Assembly: GCA_964370635.1 (NCBI GenBank)
Contig: CAYJJU010000018.1
Location: 1 to 46,900 of the forward strand
Direction of reading: 5' to 3'
Origin: SIG603 sp964370635
Lineage (GTDB): Bacteria; Bacillota; Clostridia; Oscillospirales; Acutalibacteraceae
DNA length: 46,900 nucleotides
The translations under genes were made by a program, and so were the position numbers. The notes beneath the pieces are model-generated. The model did not search any database. It was not told the origin of the DNA and saw nothing but the letters and a program-made list of their open reading frames with translations. Shown here piece by piece: positions 24,312 through 32,635 of the stretch (positions within the stretch are counted from its first letter, which is position 1; the number at the start of each line of letters is the position of its first letter).

Positions 24312-25016
24312 TTAAATCTCCAAGGCAATTTCCATCATTTGCCTAAAGCTTGTTTGTCTTTCCTCTGGGCTTAAGTTTTGCTCTTTGTAGATATGGTCCG
24401 ACACTGTTAAAATGCAAAGCGCTTTTTTGCCAAGGTAGGCGGCGTTCATATAAAGGGCGGCGGCTTCCATCTCAACTGCTAAAACGCCCATGCTTTTCCA
24501 TTTGCCGGCAGAGCTTTTATCCGCACCGTAAAATACGTCTGAGGAAACTATGTTGCCGACCGTCACCTTAGTGCCTTTTTCTTTTGCGACATCAACCGCT
24601 TTTTGTAAAAGCTCATAGCTTGCAGTCGGTGCAAAATGGCCGGGTAGATTGTACTGTGAAACATAGTTTGAGTCGGTGCACGCACCCATTCCAATTACTA
24701 TGTCCATTGCGTTTAACTCGTCAGAAAATGCGCCTGCAGAGCCTATTCTTATGATATTTTCAACCTCGTAAAAGCTGTATAGCTCATATGAATAAATGCC
24801 GATAGACGGCATACCCATGCCGCTTCCCATTACGGATATTTCACGGCCTTTGTAGACTCCTGTGTAGCCTAGCATGTTTCTCACCGTGTTGAAACATTTT
24901 ACATCTTCAAGATAGGTGTCGGCTATGAATTTTGCCCTTAAGGGGTCTCCCGGCATCAATACGGTCTTTGCAATATCGCCCACTTTTGCGGTGTTATGTG
25001 CTGTTGGTGCTGACAT
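24312..25016 (-). CDS. deoD: purine-nucleoside phosphorylase (DeoD type)
   Basis: DeoD splits purine (deoxy)nucleosides with phosphate into base and (deoxy)ribose 1-phosphate, the substrate of DeoB. The 234-residue hexameric-type protein shows TAHNTAKVGDIAKTVLMPGDP at the start, GSGMGMPSIGIYSYEL, RIGSAGA and the active-site segment VEMEAAALY followed by LTVSDH. CAGGAGG precedes the ATG. First gene of the operon, under a TTGAAC/TACTAT promoter. Confidence 0.95.
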   Translation of the reverse strand: MSAPTAHNTAKVGDIAKTVLMPGDPLRAKFIADTYLEDVKCFNTVRNMLGYTGVYKGREISVMGSGMGMPSIGIYSYELYSFYEVENIIRIGSAGAFSDELNAMDIVIGMGACTDSNYVSQYNLPGHFAPTASYELLQKAVDVAKEKGTKVTVGNIVSSDVFYGADKSSAGKWKSMGVLAVEMEAAALYMNAAYLGKKALCILTVSDHIYKEQNLSPEERQTSFRQMMEIALEI

Positions 25017-25058
25017 AATAATTCCTCCTGTTTTTTAAAAATCAACTTACTAACACTG

Positions 25059-25087
25059 ATAGTATCGCATTTAGTAATAAAGTTCAA
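25059..25087 (-). promoter_or_regulatory. promoter of deoD-cdd-deoB with possible operator
   Basis: On the minus strand: -35 TTGAAC (25082-25087), -10 TACTAT (25059-25064), spacer 17. The -10 box overlaps a small palindrome ACTATCAGT, and TTACTAA/TTAGTAA half-sites flank the -10 region, so a repressor could bind here. The regulator is not identifiable. Confidence 0.6.
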
Positions 25088-25101
25088 GTAGTTTTTGCAT
25101 T

Positions 25102-26031
25102 TTATCTAAAAATTATATTTGAATTTAAAATGGTCGTGCTATATAGTACAAGCACATCTTTATTTTCAAAGTCCACATAGTCGCCTAAAAGTGCCGTTTG
25201 GAAATATCTTAGGTCAACTAAGCTTATGCTTTTATAATTTTCTAAAAGCAGCGGTGCTAGGGAAGATGCAAAGGAATCTCTAAATATAATTAGCTCTTTA
25301 TCGGTTTTGGCATGCTCGTTTTCTATGACGCTAAACGCCGTTGCGCCCGATAAAAACAGGTTATAGCCGTCGTTTGAATAAAAGCCTTCAAGGTCGTAAA
25401 CTTCGTTAAACTCGGGCTTTTCTAAGTTGTTTACCTCTGCTGTCTCGGTGTAAATGCTGTTGAGATACACAAGCTCTTCGTGGCCCATGTCGGTGGGGCT
25501 TTGTCTTTTATACGTTCCAAAAAAAGGCTCTAAAGTGACGTCTTGATAAATGGTATCCGACGCACTTAGTCCCATGCCCAAAAACAAGCTGTCACATACG
25601 GGCAAAAGCTTGTCCTGCGACCAGTGCGGGTCGGTTTTATAATAGCTTTCAAGCGATAAATCGGAAAAAATATCTATATATTTTGCGCCTGTAAGGGAAG
25701 AGGCAAAACTCTCTGCAATTTCTTTTGCGTCGGCATTTGGCACTATATCCTTAGCAAAATACGCCTTGTCGGGGATTACACTCACATAATAATTATCAGA
25801 AACGCCCTTAATATGCGTTTCGTAAATTTCATTTGTTGCAGAGGAAAACCTGTCTACATTGTGAAGATTTAAAGTTTCATCTGCCTTAAACACGTAGTTA
25901 TTATGGGTGTAAAATTCTTTTTCCTCGTTAAAGACAAAGGCGATGTAAAAAAGTGCTGTAATAAAAATTAGGGCAAGTGCACAAAGCACCGCCCTTTTAA
26001 TTTTACTCACTTGTAACTGCGTCAAATGCAT
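25102..26031 (-). CDS. DHHW-family (AlgX/SGNH-like) extracytoplasmic protein
   Basis: A 309-residue protein with an N-terminal membrane anchor (residues about 14-33) and an extracytoplasmic DHHW/AlgX-like domain, related to SGNH acyltransferase-type enzymes. Key segments are YKTDPHWSQDKL (the DHHW-like box, here DPHW) and a later IFRDSFASSLAPLL with the candidate nucleophile serine. Such proteins usually act on cell-surface polysaccharide with an MBOAT partner, which is absent here. The start is unclear: the ATG at 26031 overlaps the upstream gene by 29 bases and a GTG at 26010 by eight; neither has a clear ribosome binding site, which suggests coupling. Confidence 0.7.
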   Translation of the reverse strand: MHLTQLQVSKIKRAVLCALALIFITALFYIAFVFNEEKEFYTHNNYVFKADETLNLHNVDRFSSATNEIYETHIKGVSDNYYVSVIPDKAYFAKDIVPNADAKEIAESFASSLTGAKYIDIFSDLSLESYYKTDPHWSQDKLLPVCDSLFLGMGLSASDTIYQDVTLEPFFGTYKRQSPTDMGHEELVYLNSIYTETAEVNNLEKPEFNEVYDLEGFYSNDGYNLFLSGATAFSVIENEHAKTDKELIIFRDSFASSLAPLLLENYKSISLVDLRYFQTALLGDYVDFENKDVLVLYSTTILNSNIIFR

Positions 26032-26593
26032 CTATAAAGTTTTGTGAGTCTTGTGCCATTACGACAAACACTAAATTATCTTTTGTCGCGACTTTCACAT
26101 CATCTTCTTCAACGCATACGCACACCCATTTCATAGGGTCGACGGTGCCGCCAATTTCATCGGCTATTGCCTGCGCATCTTCTGCTGTTGCTGTGTTTAT
26201 GAGCATTAATGAAAATGCTTGCGAGCTCATCATAGGCTCTCTTACCACGGCACGCTCAAATGTGTACTCTGTGCTTCCCATGTGGTATTCTTCCATGTCC
26301 TCCGTGATTTCCACGGCCGAGGTCGAGTCCACTACCATGCCTTGATAATCCGCATCGGCAAATTCTGTACTTGCAACTATGTCGTCAAGTATATTTTCAA
26401 GCTCATCTTTGTCCCAAGTTTTTTCTGCCACTTCTTCTTCTGATTCTGATTCTGACTCTGATTCTGATTCTTCTTCTGATACCGAAGCCTCAGACTCTGA
26501 GGGAGTCTCTGAAGACGAGGGCTCTGTGTTTGAACATGCAACAAAGCTAAAGGTCATTGCAAGCACTGCGATTAGTGCAAAAAGTTTTTTCAT
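26003..26593 (-). CDS. DUF4358 lipoprotein
   Basis: A 196-residue lipoprotein: signal peptide with lipobox SFVAC (Cys20), then a low-complexity Ser/Glu segment (about residues 24-55, encoded by repeated TCTGAATCAGAA-like units) and a DUF4358-like domain (about 60-190, including DADYQGMVVDSTSAVEITED). DUF4358 proteins often sit beside DHHW and MBOAT genes in Clostridia, as partly seen here. AAGGAG lies before the ATG. A -10 TATAAT is visible at 26625-26630 with a poor -35. The exact role is unknown; an envelope-polysaccharide function is inferred from neighbours. Confidence 0.75.
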   Translation of the reverse strand: MKKLFALIAVLAMTFSFVACSNTEPSSSETPSESEASVSEEESESESESESEEEVAEKTWDKDELENILDDIVASTEFADADYQGMVVDSTSAVEITEDMEEYHMGSTEYTFERAVVREPMMSSQAFSLMLINTATAEDAQAIADEIGGTVDPMKWVCVCVEEDDVKVATKDNLVFVVMAQDSQNFIDAFDAVTSE

Positions 26594-26694
26594 TTAAATT
26601 AACTCCTTAAAATTTTATGCTTACATTATACTATATTATTGACCCTTATTTCATTAACATACTTTGAACTTTACATAAAATCTTAATGTACAAA

Positions 26695-28248
26695 TCAGTT
26701 TAAAGCCGCAAGGCGTAAAAGTTCTTGCCTTAAACTGCCCTCTTTTTCGTTTAATTTGTTAAAAAGAGAAAGAATTTTTTCATCAAGGCCTAGTTTATAA
26801 AGGTCAACGCCCCAAATGTCGTCTCTTTTAAGGATAAAGGACAGCGTGTCCTTGTCCGCCTTGTTTTTAAATCCTATGCTTTTTACAAGAGGCATAAGCT
26901 CAGAAATTTTTGGGTCGGGCGAGCAAGTATAGGCAGTGCCGCTATCGTCAATTTCTAAAAGATATCTAATCCATGCGGCAAAAACTAGCGGTATGTAGTC
27001 AAAATCTTTTACCAAAGTCCCATTTTGCGCCTGCTTTTTAAGGCTTTGCCCAAAGCGAATGGGAAGTTTAAGCGAGGTGTCTGTGGCTATCCTTTGCGGA
27101 CTGTCTTTTAAAAATGGATTTACAAAACGTTTTGTAACGACCTCGTTTAAAAAAACTTTAGGGTCTATAATTTTCGGAACAACCGCCACGGGCATGCTCT
27201 CTTTTTCAACCATTTTATTTATAAAACTTACAAGCTCCTTGTCCTTCATCTCCTGTGCAATGTCGGTGTAGCCTAGCAGTATTCCAAAAACAGACAAGGC
27301 GGTGTGCAAGGGGTTTAGGCAGGTGCCGACCTTCATGCTCTCAAAGGCGTTTACATTCTCCCTGTCGGTAAATATGACGCCTGCATTTTCAAGACAGGGC
27401 CTGCCGTTTGGAAAATTATCCTCAATCACAAGGTACTGCGCCTCTTCCGCATTTACAAAGCCTGCGGTGTAGGAATTTTTGCCCGTTACAATGATGTCCA
27501 AACCTTCAAAACCGTCGTTTTTAAGCTCGTTTTTCACCTCTTCACCGGGGCGTGGGGTGATTTTATCTATGGTAGTCCATGGAAAACTTATGTTTTTACA
27601 GAAAAAATCATATTCATCGGCCAAAATTTCTCCCCTGCTTTTCCATGCATCAAAGAAGCTCTTTACCGCAAATTTAAGCACTCTCCCGTTTTCACTGCAG
27701 TTATCCATAGAAACAAAGGCAAGAGGTTTTTTGCAGGACTTAATTCTAAATAGGCATAAATATGCAAGCATGCCCCAAAAGCTTTGAGCGTTTTCGGGTG
27801 AATTTTTCATGTCCTCCTCGCTTGGTTTATAGGCTTTTTCTGTAACGGTGAAGCTAATCATTTGTAAAGAGGGTTTAATAAAAATTTCTTTTAATTTTTC
27901 TAAATTCACATAAAAACTGTCGCTGACACTTGCAACTATCTGCTTTTTCACCTTGCCGTCGGCGCACAAGGTCGCCGCAATGCTCAAATTATCATACGGC
28001 AAAAAAGCCTTGTCGATAATCTCGCCGTCATAGCCTTCACAGCAAATTATTCCCGTTTCTTCTACTCCCTTGTCGAGTAAATCCTGCATGAGGCAGGCCG
28101 GATACGCCCTAAAAATATTTCCGGCACCAAAATGAAGCCACTTAGGCGCATCTTTTGTTTTTTCACGCATTTTTAGGACATCAAATTTTGGATAGGTGTA
28201 GTCGCTTGATAAATTATTTTGTGTTAAAATATTTTGACTTAATTTCAT
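26695..28248 (-). CDS. mannitol dehydrogenase family oxidoreductase (fructuronate reductase-like)
   Basis: A 517-residue polyol-specific long-chain dehydrogenase of the mannitol dehydrogenase family, most like fructuronate or tagaturonate reductase (UxuB/UxaB), which reduce uronate-derived ketoses with NADH. Visible are the nucleotide-binding KWLHFGAGNIFRAYPA at about residues 37-52, an ITPRPGEEVKNEL segment, and the catalytic K-x-N-x-x-H type motif MKVGTCLNPLHTALSVFG at about residues 305-322. It is the last gene of the minus-strand run starting with the Gfo/Idh oxidoreductase. Its substrate within the family is uncertain, so no symbol is given. Confidence 0.8.
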   Translation of the reverse strand: MKLSQNILTQNNLSSDYTYPKFDVLKMREKTKDAPKWLHFGAGNIFRAYPACLMQDLLDKGVEETGIICCEGYDGEIIDKAFLPYDNLSIAATLCADGKVKKQIVASVSDSFYVNLEKLKEIFIKPSLQMISFTVTEKAYKPSEEDMKNSPENAQSFWGMLAYLCLFRIKSCKKPLAFVSMDNCSENGRVLKFAVKSFFDAWKSRGEILADEYDFFCKNISFPWTTIDKITPRPGEEVKNELKNDGFEGLDIIVTGKNSYTAGFVNAEEAQYLVIEDNFPNGRPCLENAGVIFTDRENVNAFESMKVGTCLNPLHTALSVFGILLGYTDIAQEMKDKELVSFINKMVEKESMPVAVVPKIIDPKVFLNEVVTKRFVNPFLKDSPQRIATDTSLKLPIRFGQSLKKQAQNGTLVKDFDYIPLVFAAWIRYLLEIDDSGTAYTCSPDPKISELMPLVKSIGFKNKADKDTLSFILKRDDIWGVDLYKLGLDEKILSLFNKLNEKEGSLRQELLRLAALN

Positions 28249-28258
28249 GGTAGTCTCC

Positions 28259-29050
28259 TTATATGCATAAATTTTTTCTTTTAAATATTTGTGCCGATGA
28301 GATTAGAAGTATTAGCGAAAGGCTTATAAATAATATATAGTACGGCAAAGTGTTTATGTCCCCCGTCGCAACATCCACCGCATTAATATGCCCAAAAGGC
28401 GATAAATTTTTTATAAAACTTAAATCTTCGCCCACACCGCCTAGGATATTCATAAATATTAAGGCAATGGGCACGGCGACGGCTAAATTTACTCCCCACT
28501 TATTATGGCAAAAAACCACGGAAAAGAAGTAGGACAGCATTGCCACCATGCAGGCAAGTGCGCAGTTTACAAAAACCAAATTAAGATATGCCAAAACGTC
28601 GAAATCCTCGGAAAGGGAAATTAGCACAGTGCCTGTTATAAACACGCTTAAAAACAGAAGACTTATGGAAAACAGCAGGTAAAGGCCTTTTATTATTACT
28701 AAATTTGTCCTTTTTACAGGCGTCATCAAAAGGTTTGCAATGGAGGTATCGGCAACGGGTTTTGCTATTAGCGCCGTGCTTTGTATCACATAAAAAACCA
28801 TGGTAAAAGCCATTACGAGCACTCCGAAAAACACCGAGGCCGTGTAATTTAAGACCGAGCTAAACTCTGCGGTGTTTATGCCGAAGGCGTCAAGATAAGG
28901 TGCGGCAAACTCAAACATCTGCACCATTTGCGACATATCCTGAGGGTCTGCAAGCGAAATAATAGTGCCTTGATATAAGTTTAGCACCAAAATAAAAATT
29001 AATAGTAGTTTATAATTTCTTTTTAAAGTATCAAAAAATATAGCTGTCAT
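28259..29050 (-). CDS. ABC-2 type transporter permease
   Basis: A 263-residue permease with six hydrophobic segments and the ABC-2/ABC exporter pattern (MTAIFFDTLKRNYKLLLIFI at the N-terminus, PVKRTNLVIIKGLYLL in the first cytoplasmic loop, a final YYILFISLSLILLI helix). It overlaps the ATPase gene by four bases, so the two form one exporter. The substrate is unknown. The pair interrupts a metabolic gene run. Confidence 0.8.
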   Translation of the reverse strand: MTAIFFDTLKRNYKLLLIFILVLNLYQGTIISLADPQDMSQMVQMFEFAAPYLDAFGINTAEFSSVLNYTASVFFGVLVMAFTMVFYVIQSTALIAKPVADTSIANLLMTPVKRTNLVIIKGLYLLFSISLLFLSVFITGTVLISLSEDFDVLAYLNLVFVNCALACMVAMLSYFFSVVFCHNKWGVNLAVAVPIALIFMNILGGVGEDLSFIKNLSPFGHINAVDVATGDINTLPYYILFISLSLILLISSAQIFKRKNLCI

Positions 29051-29922
29051 AATTTTTCTTCCTTATAATAATTTAAAAATAGCTCTTCTAAACTCTGCTC
29101 CTTTATGTCAAGGGATAGCACGTTTAGCGTGGCGAGTTTTTTGATAAATTCGTCCGTTTTTTCCCGTCCCACATAAATTTCACAGGTATCACCGCTTAAA
29201 ATTTTTGTGTCGTAGCCAAACTCTTTAAGCCTATGAGGCTCTGTGCATTTAACCGTGTAGGACTTTTTAAGTGAAGATTTTATGTCAGAAATGTCGGAGG
29301 AATTTACAATTTTTCCCTCTTTTATTATTATGACGTCGTCACAAGATTTTTCTACCTCTTCAAATATATGGCTGGACATGAGTATGGTCTTGCCTTTTTC
29401 TTTTTCCTCTTTTAAAAGATGGATAAATTCATTTTGCACAAGCGGGTCAAGGCCACTTGTGGGCTCGTCTAAAATTAATACGTCGGGCTCGTGCATAAAG
29501 GCAAGAATTATTGCAAGCTTTTGTTTCATTCCCTTTGAAAAGGTCTTGATATTTCCGCTTGTGTCCAAAGAAAAGCGGTCGATAAGCTCTTTTGCCACCC
29601 TTAAATCTTTAAGCCCTCTGAGCTTTTGCTGGTATTTTATAAATTCTTCGCACTTAATATTGTTTGAAAATGCAATTTCTCCGGGGATATAGCCCAAACT
29701 TTTTTTAATTTCCTCTGAGGATTTAAAGCAGTCTAAGCCATTTATGCTACAACTGCCAAGCTGTGACTTAATAAAGCCCATAAGCAGTCTTATAGTAGTG
29801 CTTTTTCCCGCGCCGTTTGGCCCTAGATAACCCGTAACACTCCCTTTTTTAAGAGAGAAATTAAGGTCAAAAACACCTTTGTCACTCTTGTATTTATGAG
29901 TTAAATTTATAGCGTTTATCAT
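29047..29922 (-). CDS. ABC transporter ATP-binding protein
   Basis: A 291-residue ATPase with Walker A GPNGAGKSTTIRLLMG (about residues 34-49), signature KTFSKGMKQKLAIILAF (a KGMKQ variant of LSGGQ seen in ABC-2/YtrB- and BcrA-like exporters), Walker B DVLILDEPTSGLDP and the H-loop MSSHIFEEVE. The C-terminal 70 residues form the extra domain common to this group. Drives the adjacent permease; exporter of peptide, antibiotic or lipid is possible by family. Confidence 0.9.
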   Translation of the reverse strand: MINAINLTHKYKSDKGVFDLNFSLKKGSVTGYLGPNGAGKSTTIRLLMGFIKSQLGSCSINGLDCFKSSEEIKKSLGYIPGEIAFSNNIKCEEFIKYQQKLRGLKDLRVAKELIDRFSLDTSGNIKTFSKGMKQKLAIILAFMHEPDVLILDEPTSGLDPLVQNEFIHLLKEEKEKGKTILMSSHIFEEVEKSCDDVIIIKEGKIVNSSDISDIKSSLKKSYTVKCTEPHRLKEFGYDTKILSGDTCEIYVGREKTDEFIKKLATLNVLSLDIKEQSLEELFLNYYKEEKL

Positions 29923-29938
29923 AAGTCCTCCAAAAAAA

Positions 29939-30889
29939 TCAAATGTTTGCCTGCTCTAAAAGTTTCAGCGTGAGCTTTAGCGTTTCCATGGCATTTTTGT
30001 AATCGCACCTAACCCTGTAATGCTCGCCATTTCTAGCGGCTTCGATAAATTCCCTTAGGCACTCAAGACCCTCGTCGTTATAAATAGAAAATTCCTCTGT
30101 CCTGTCGCCATAGCTTACTCTTAAGGACTGCGACCATTTGTATTCGATTTTGCATCTTGGCGTAAAAATCTCAAAGCCTTTTTTTGTGGCACCCATGTTT
30201 GTGCTGTGAAAACCTGATTGAAAATTCACCAAAAGGCCGTCGTCAAATTTTAACACGGCGCTAAGGCTTGGGTTTTCGTCCACAATGCCTTCTTCATTTT
30301 CTATATGAGAATTTAAAACCACGCTGTCTATGCACTGAGAAAACAGGTAACATAGCATGTCAACCATGTGTGAGCTATGGTTTAAAAATTTTTCACTGGC
30401 ACTTAATTTGCCGACGGTTTGGCCTTGCACCCAAGTGGCGTTTACCAAAAATGCAGGGTCCTTTTTTAAAAGCTCTTTTATCGTGCCTATATGCGCACTG
30501 TATCTCTCATAATAATCCACCGCTGTAACTACGTTTGAGAAAGTAATTTTTTCGTTTACTTCCCATGCGTTTGCATTTGAGTCGCTTATTGGATTTTTAA
30601 AGAACATGTGTATGCCTTTTTTACAGCAAATCCCCTCTATATATCCGTCTTTACTCTGTGCGCTGTCTATAACTACTGCGTTAATTCGCTCTTTTAGAAA
30701 CATTTTCTCAATGTCTTGGTACATTCTGGCCTTTGGAATTAAAACGCCCGTTTTTTCTAAAGCCTCCATCTCTTTATCGTAAATGGCGACGCCTACCGTG
30801 GAATCAATTTTAGACAGATTTCGTATTTGTCTTTCGCAAAATTCTCCACAGCCAATAAAAGCCACCCTAATATTTTTTTTCTTAGGCAT
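29939..30889 (-). CDS. Gfo/Idh/MocA family oxidoreductase
   Basis: A protein of about 316 residues with an N-terminal Rossmann motif VAFIGCGEFCERQIRNL and the Gfo/Idh/MocA fold (typical C-terminal GLECLREFIEAARNGEHYRV). The usual EKP motif is replaced: FFKNPISDSNANAW stands where (E)KP(L/I) is expected, so NAD(P)-linked dehydrogenase activity may be altered. The ATG at 30889 is preferred because AAGGAG lies seven bases upstream; the ATG at 30895 is too close to it. It is the first gene of the minus-strand run ABC-uxuB-like. Confidence 0.75.
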   Translation of the reverse strand: MPKKKNIRVAFIGCGEFCERQIRNLSKIDSTVGVAIYDKEMEALEKTGVLIPKARMYQDIEKMFLKERINAVVIDSAQSKDGYIEGICCKKGIHMFFKNPISDSNANAWEVNEKITFSNVVTAVDYYERYSAHIGTIKELLKKDPAFLVNATWVQGQTVGKLSASEKFLNHSSHMVDMLCYLFSQCIDSVVLNSHIENEEGIVDENPSLSAVLKFDDGLLVNFQSGFHSTNMGATKKGFEIFTPRCKIEYKWSQSLRVSYGDRTEEFSIYNDEGLECLREFIEAARNGEHYRVRCDYKNAMETLKLTLKLLEQANI

Positions 30890-30962
30890 AATCATGCTCC
30901 TTTTCGTAAAAAATTATATATATTATCTTATCATAGTTTACTAAAAATTCAAATAGAATTTC

Positions 30963-30991
30963 TTGAAAATTTAATAATTTGATGATACTAT
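30963..30991 (+). promoter_or_regulatory. promoter of YjdF-like / MBL genes
   Basis: -35 TTGAAA (30963-30968) and -10 TACTAT (30986-30991), 17 bases apart, about 40 bases before the GTG start at 31032. Confidence 0.7.
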
Positions 30992-31031
30992 TAAGCAAAT
31001 AAGTAATTTTAGAAAGGCAAGGTATTATGAA

Positions 31032-31847
31032 GTGGATAAAAATAAAGAAAAAAAACCCTCTTATTTTCAATCGGTTAGAGAAGAGGTAAGAGAGCATAAG
31101 AGCTCGTTTACAATTTTTGCCATACTGTCGATTTTTGTAATTATCACGCTGATACGCCAGTTTTTTGCAGGAAACTATGAAAGTGTGTTTCTATGCATTT
31201 TAACGCTCACGCTTTTGACGGTGCCTGCGGCGGTTCAGGTAAGCTTTAAAATTGAGCTTCCGACGACGCTCGAAATTATAGTGCTCCTATTCATTTTCTC
31301 GGCGCAAATTTTAGGAGAGATAAATAATTTTTATCACATTTTCCCAATGTGGGACACAATTTTGCACACCTTAAACGGATTTCTTGCCGCTGCTATAGGC
31401 TGTTCGCTTACTAGTCTATTAAATAGAAGCGAAAAAATTGCCTTTATGATGTCGCCGCTGTTTGTTGCGATTACCGCATTTTGCTTTTCGATGACCATAG
31501 GCGTTTTGTGGGAATTTTTTGAGTATGCAATGGACGTATTTTTCCTATTTGACATGCAAAAAGATACCATAATAAACTCTGTTACATCGGTGGTTTTTGA
31601 CCCGGAAAACAGCAATAATCCTGTCACGATAGACGGAATTAATGAAGTCATAGTAAATGGACAAGAGTGGGCATATGGCGGATATATAGACATAGGCCTT
31701 CACGACACGATGATGGATATGATAGTAAACTTTGTAGGTGCGTTTGTGTTTTCCATAATAGGGTTTTTCTATGCGAAAAACAAAGGGCACGGCGGATTTG
31801 CAAACAGATTTGTGCCAAAAAGGAAGAAGAGAAAAGTCAAGAGTTGA
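31032..31847 (+). CDS. polytopic membrane protein, YjdF/DUF2238-like
   Basis: A 271-residue membrane protein with six or seven hydrophobic segments and a charged C-terminus (KRKKRKVKS). Conserved-looking polar residues lie in or near the membrane: FPMWDTILHTLNGFLAA, GVLWEFFEYAMD and DIGLHDTMMDMIVNF. This W-D-H-W-E-D-D pattern resembles the DUF2238/YjdF group, whose function is unknown. It begins with GTG; an ATG at 31027 is in another frame. AAGG lies about nine bases upstream. It precedes the MBL-fold gene by 14 bases. Confidence 0.55.
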   Translation: MDKNKEKKPSYFQSVREEVREHKSSFTIFAILSIFVIITLIRQFFAGNYESVFLCILTLTLLTVPAAVQVSFKIELPTTLEIIVLLFIFSAQILGEINNFYHIFPMWDTILHTLNGFLAAAIGCSLTSLLNRSEKIAFMMSPLFVAITAFCFSMTIGVLWEFFEYAMDVFFLFDMQKDTIINSVTSVVFDPENSNNPVTIDGINEVIVNGQEWAYGGYIDIGLHDTMMDMIVNFVGAFVFSIIGFFYAKNKGHGGFANRFVPKRKKRKVKS

Positions 31848-31861
31848 GTGAAGGAGAAAAT

Positions 31862-32482
31862 ATGCAAAAATTAGTACTGCACGGTGAAATTGATGTAAAT
31901 TCTTATGTAGTAGACAAGGACGGGAAATGTTTTATTATAGACCCCGGGTTTCAAAAAGAAAGGCTCATCAAATTTGTTGAAGATAGAAATTTAGAGGTAA
32001 TGGGAATTTTGCTTACCCATGGCCATTTTGACCATATTGGCGCAGTAGATGCCTTTTGTGCTCCCGTTTATTTGCATGAAAAAGAGATGGAGATAATTAT
32101 GGACGAGCAGAAAAACGGTTATGCGGTTTATGGCATTAAAATGCCGTTTGACCTGTCGAAAATAGAGCTTGTACCCTTAAAAGACGGAGATAAGTTAAAG
32201 CTTTCGGACATGGATATAGATGTCATTCACACACCCGGTCACACGGTGGGCGGAGTTTGCTATAAAATGGAAAACAACCTATACTCAGGCGACACACTTT
32301 TTGAAAAAAGTATAGGAAGGTACGATTTTCCCACGGGCGATATACATGCGCTTGAAAAGTCGGTAGTTTACTTAATAGAAAATTTAGACGAGGGCACAAG
32401 GGTTCACCCGGGGCATGGTGACTCCACGACAATAGGAGCGGAAAAAATGGCAAATCCATACTATAGAATTTGGAAAAGATAA
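31862..32482 (+). CDS. MBL-fold hydrolase (glyoxalase II-like)
   Basis: A 206-residue metallo-beta-lactamase fold protein with the metal motif THGHFDHIG (His53, His55, Asp57, His58), the later HTPGHTVGGVCY and SGDTLFEKSIG, and a final HPGHGDSTT. The short length and order fit the glyoxalase II-like hydrolases that act on thioesters such as hydroxyacylglutathione-type substrates. GAAGGAG lies five bases before the ATG at 31862; a longer frame starting at 31667 merely overlaps the upstream gene and is not used. Confidence 0.85.
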   Translation: MQKLVLHGEIDVNSYVVDKDGKCFIIDPGFQKERLIKFVEDRNLEVMGILLTHGHFDHIGAVDAFCAPVYLHEKEMEIIMDEQKNGYAVYGIKMPFDLSKIELVPLKDGDKLKLSDMDIDVIHTPGHTVGGVCYKMENNLYSGDTLFEKSIGRYDFPTGDIHALEKSVVYLIENLDEGTRVHPGHGDSTTIGAEKMANPYYRIWKR

Positions 32483-32543
32483 GAACAAATTGTAAATTTA
32501 TACTCAATAAAGGCAATTTTGTGCCATAATTTCCGATAAGTGG

Positions 32544-32572
32544 TTGACGTAATATAAAAATAATTGTAAAAT
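32544..32572 (+). promoter_or_regulatory. promoter of the lipoprotein fusion gene
   Basis: -35 TTGACG (32544-32549) and -10 TAAAAT (32567-32572) with a 17-base spacer and an AT-rich spacer sequence, about 60 bases before the ATG. Confidence 0.75.
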
Positions 32573-32635
32573 AAACAATGCACGATTTATTACAAATTGA
32601 GTTTAAATGGGTAAACCACAGGAAAGGAAAATTTT

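Noticed and set aside
26379..26597. A serine/aspartate-rich plus-strand frame
   Set aside because: Mirror image of the Ser/Glu-rich linker of the DUF4358 lipoprotein on the other strand.
31667..31861. Extended upstream start for the MBL hydrolase
   Set aside because: It overlaps the YjdF-like gene in another frame; a strong GAAGGAG site and an MBL-typical N-terminus mark 31862.
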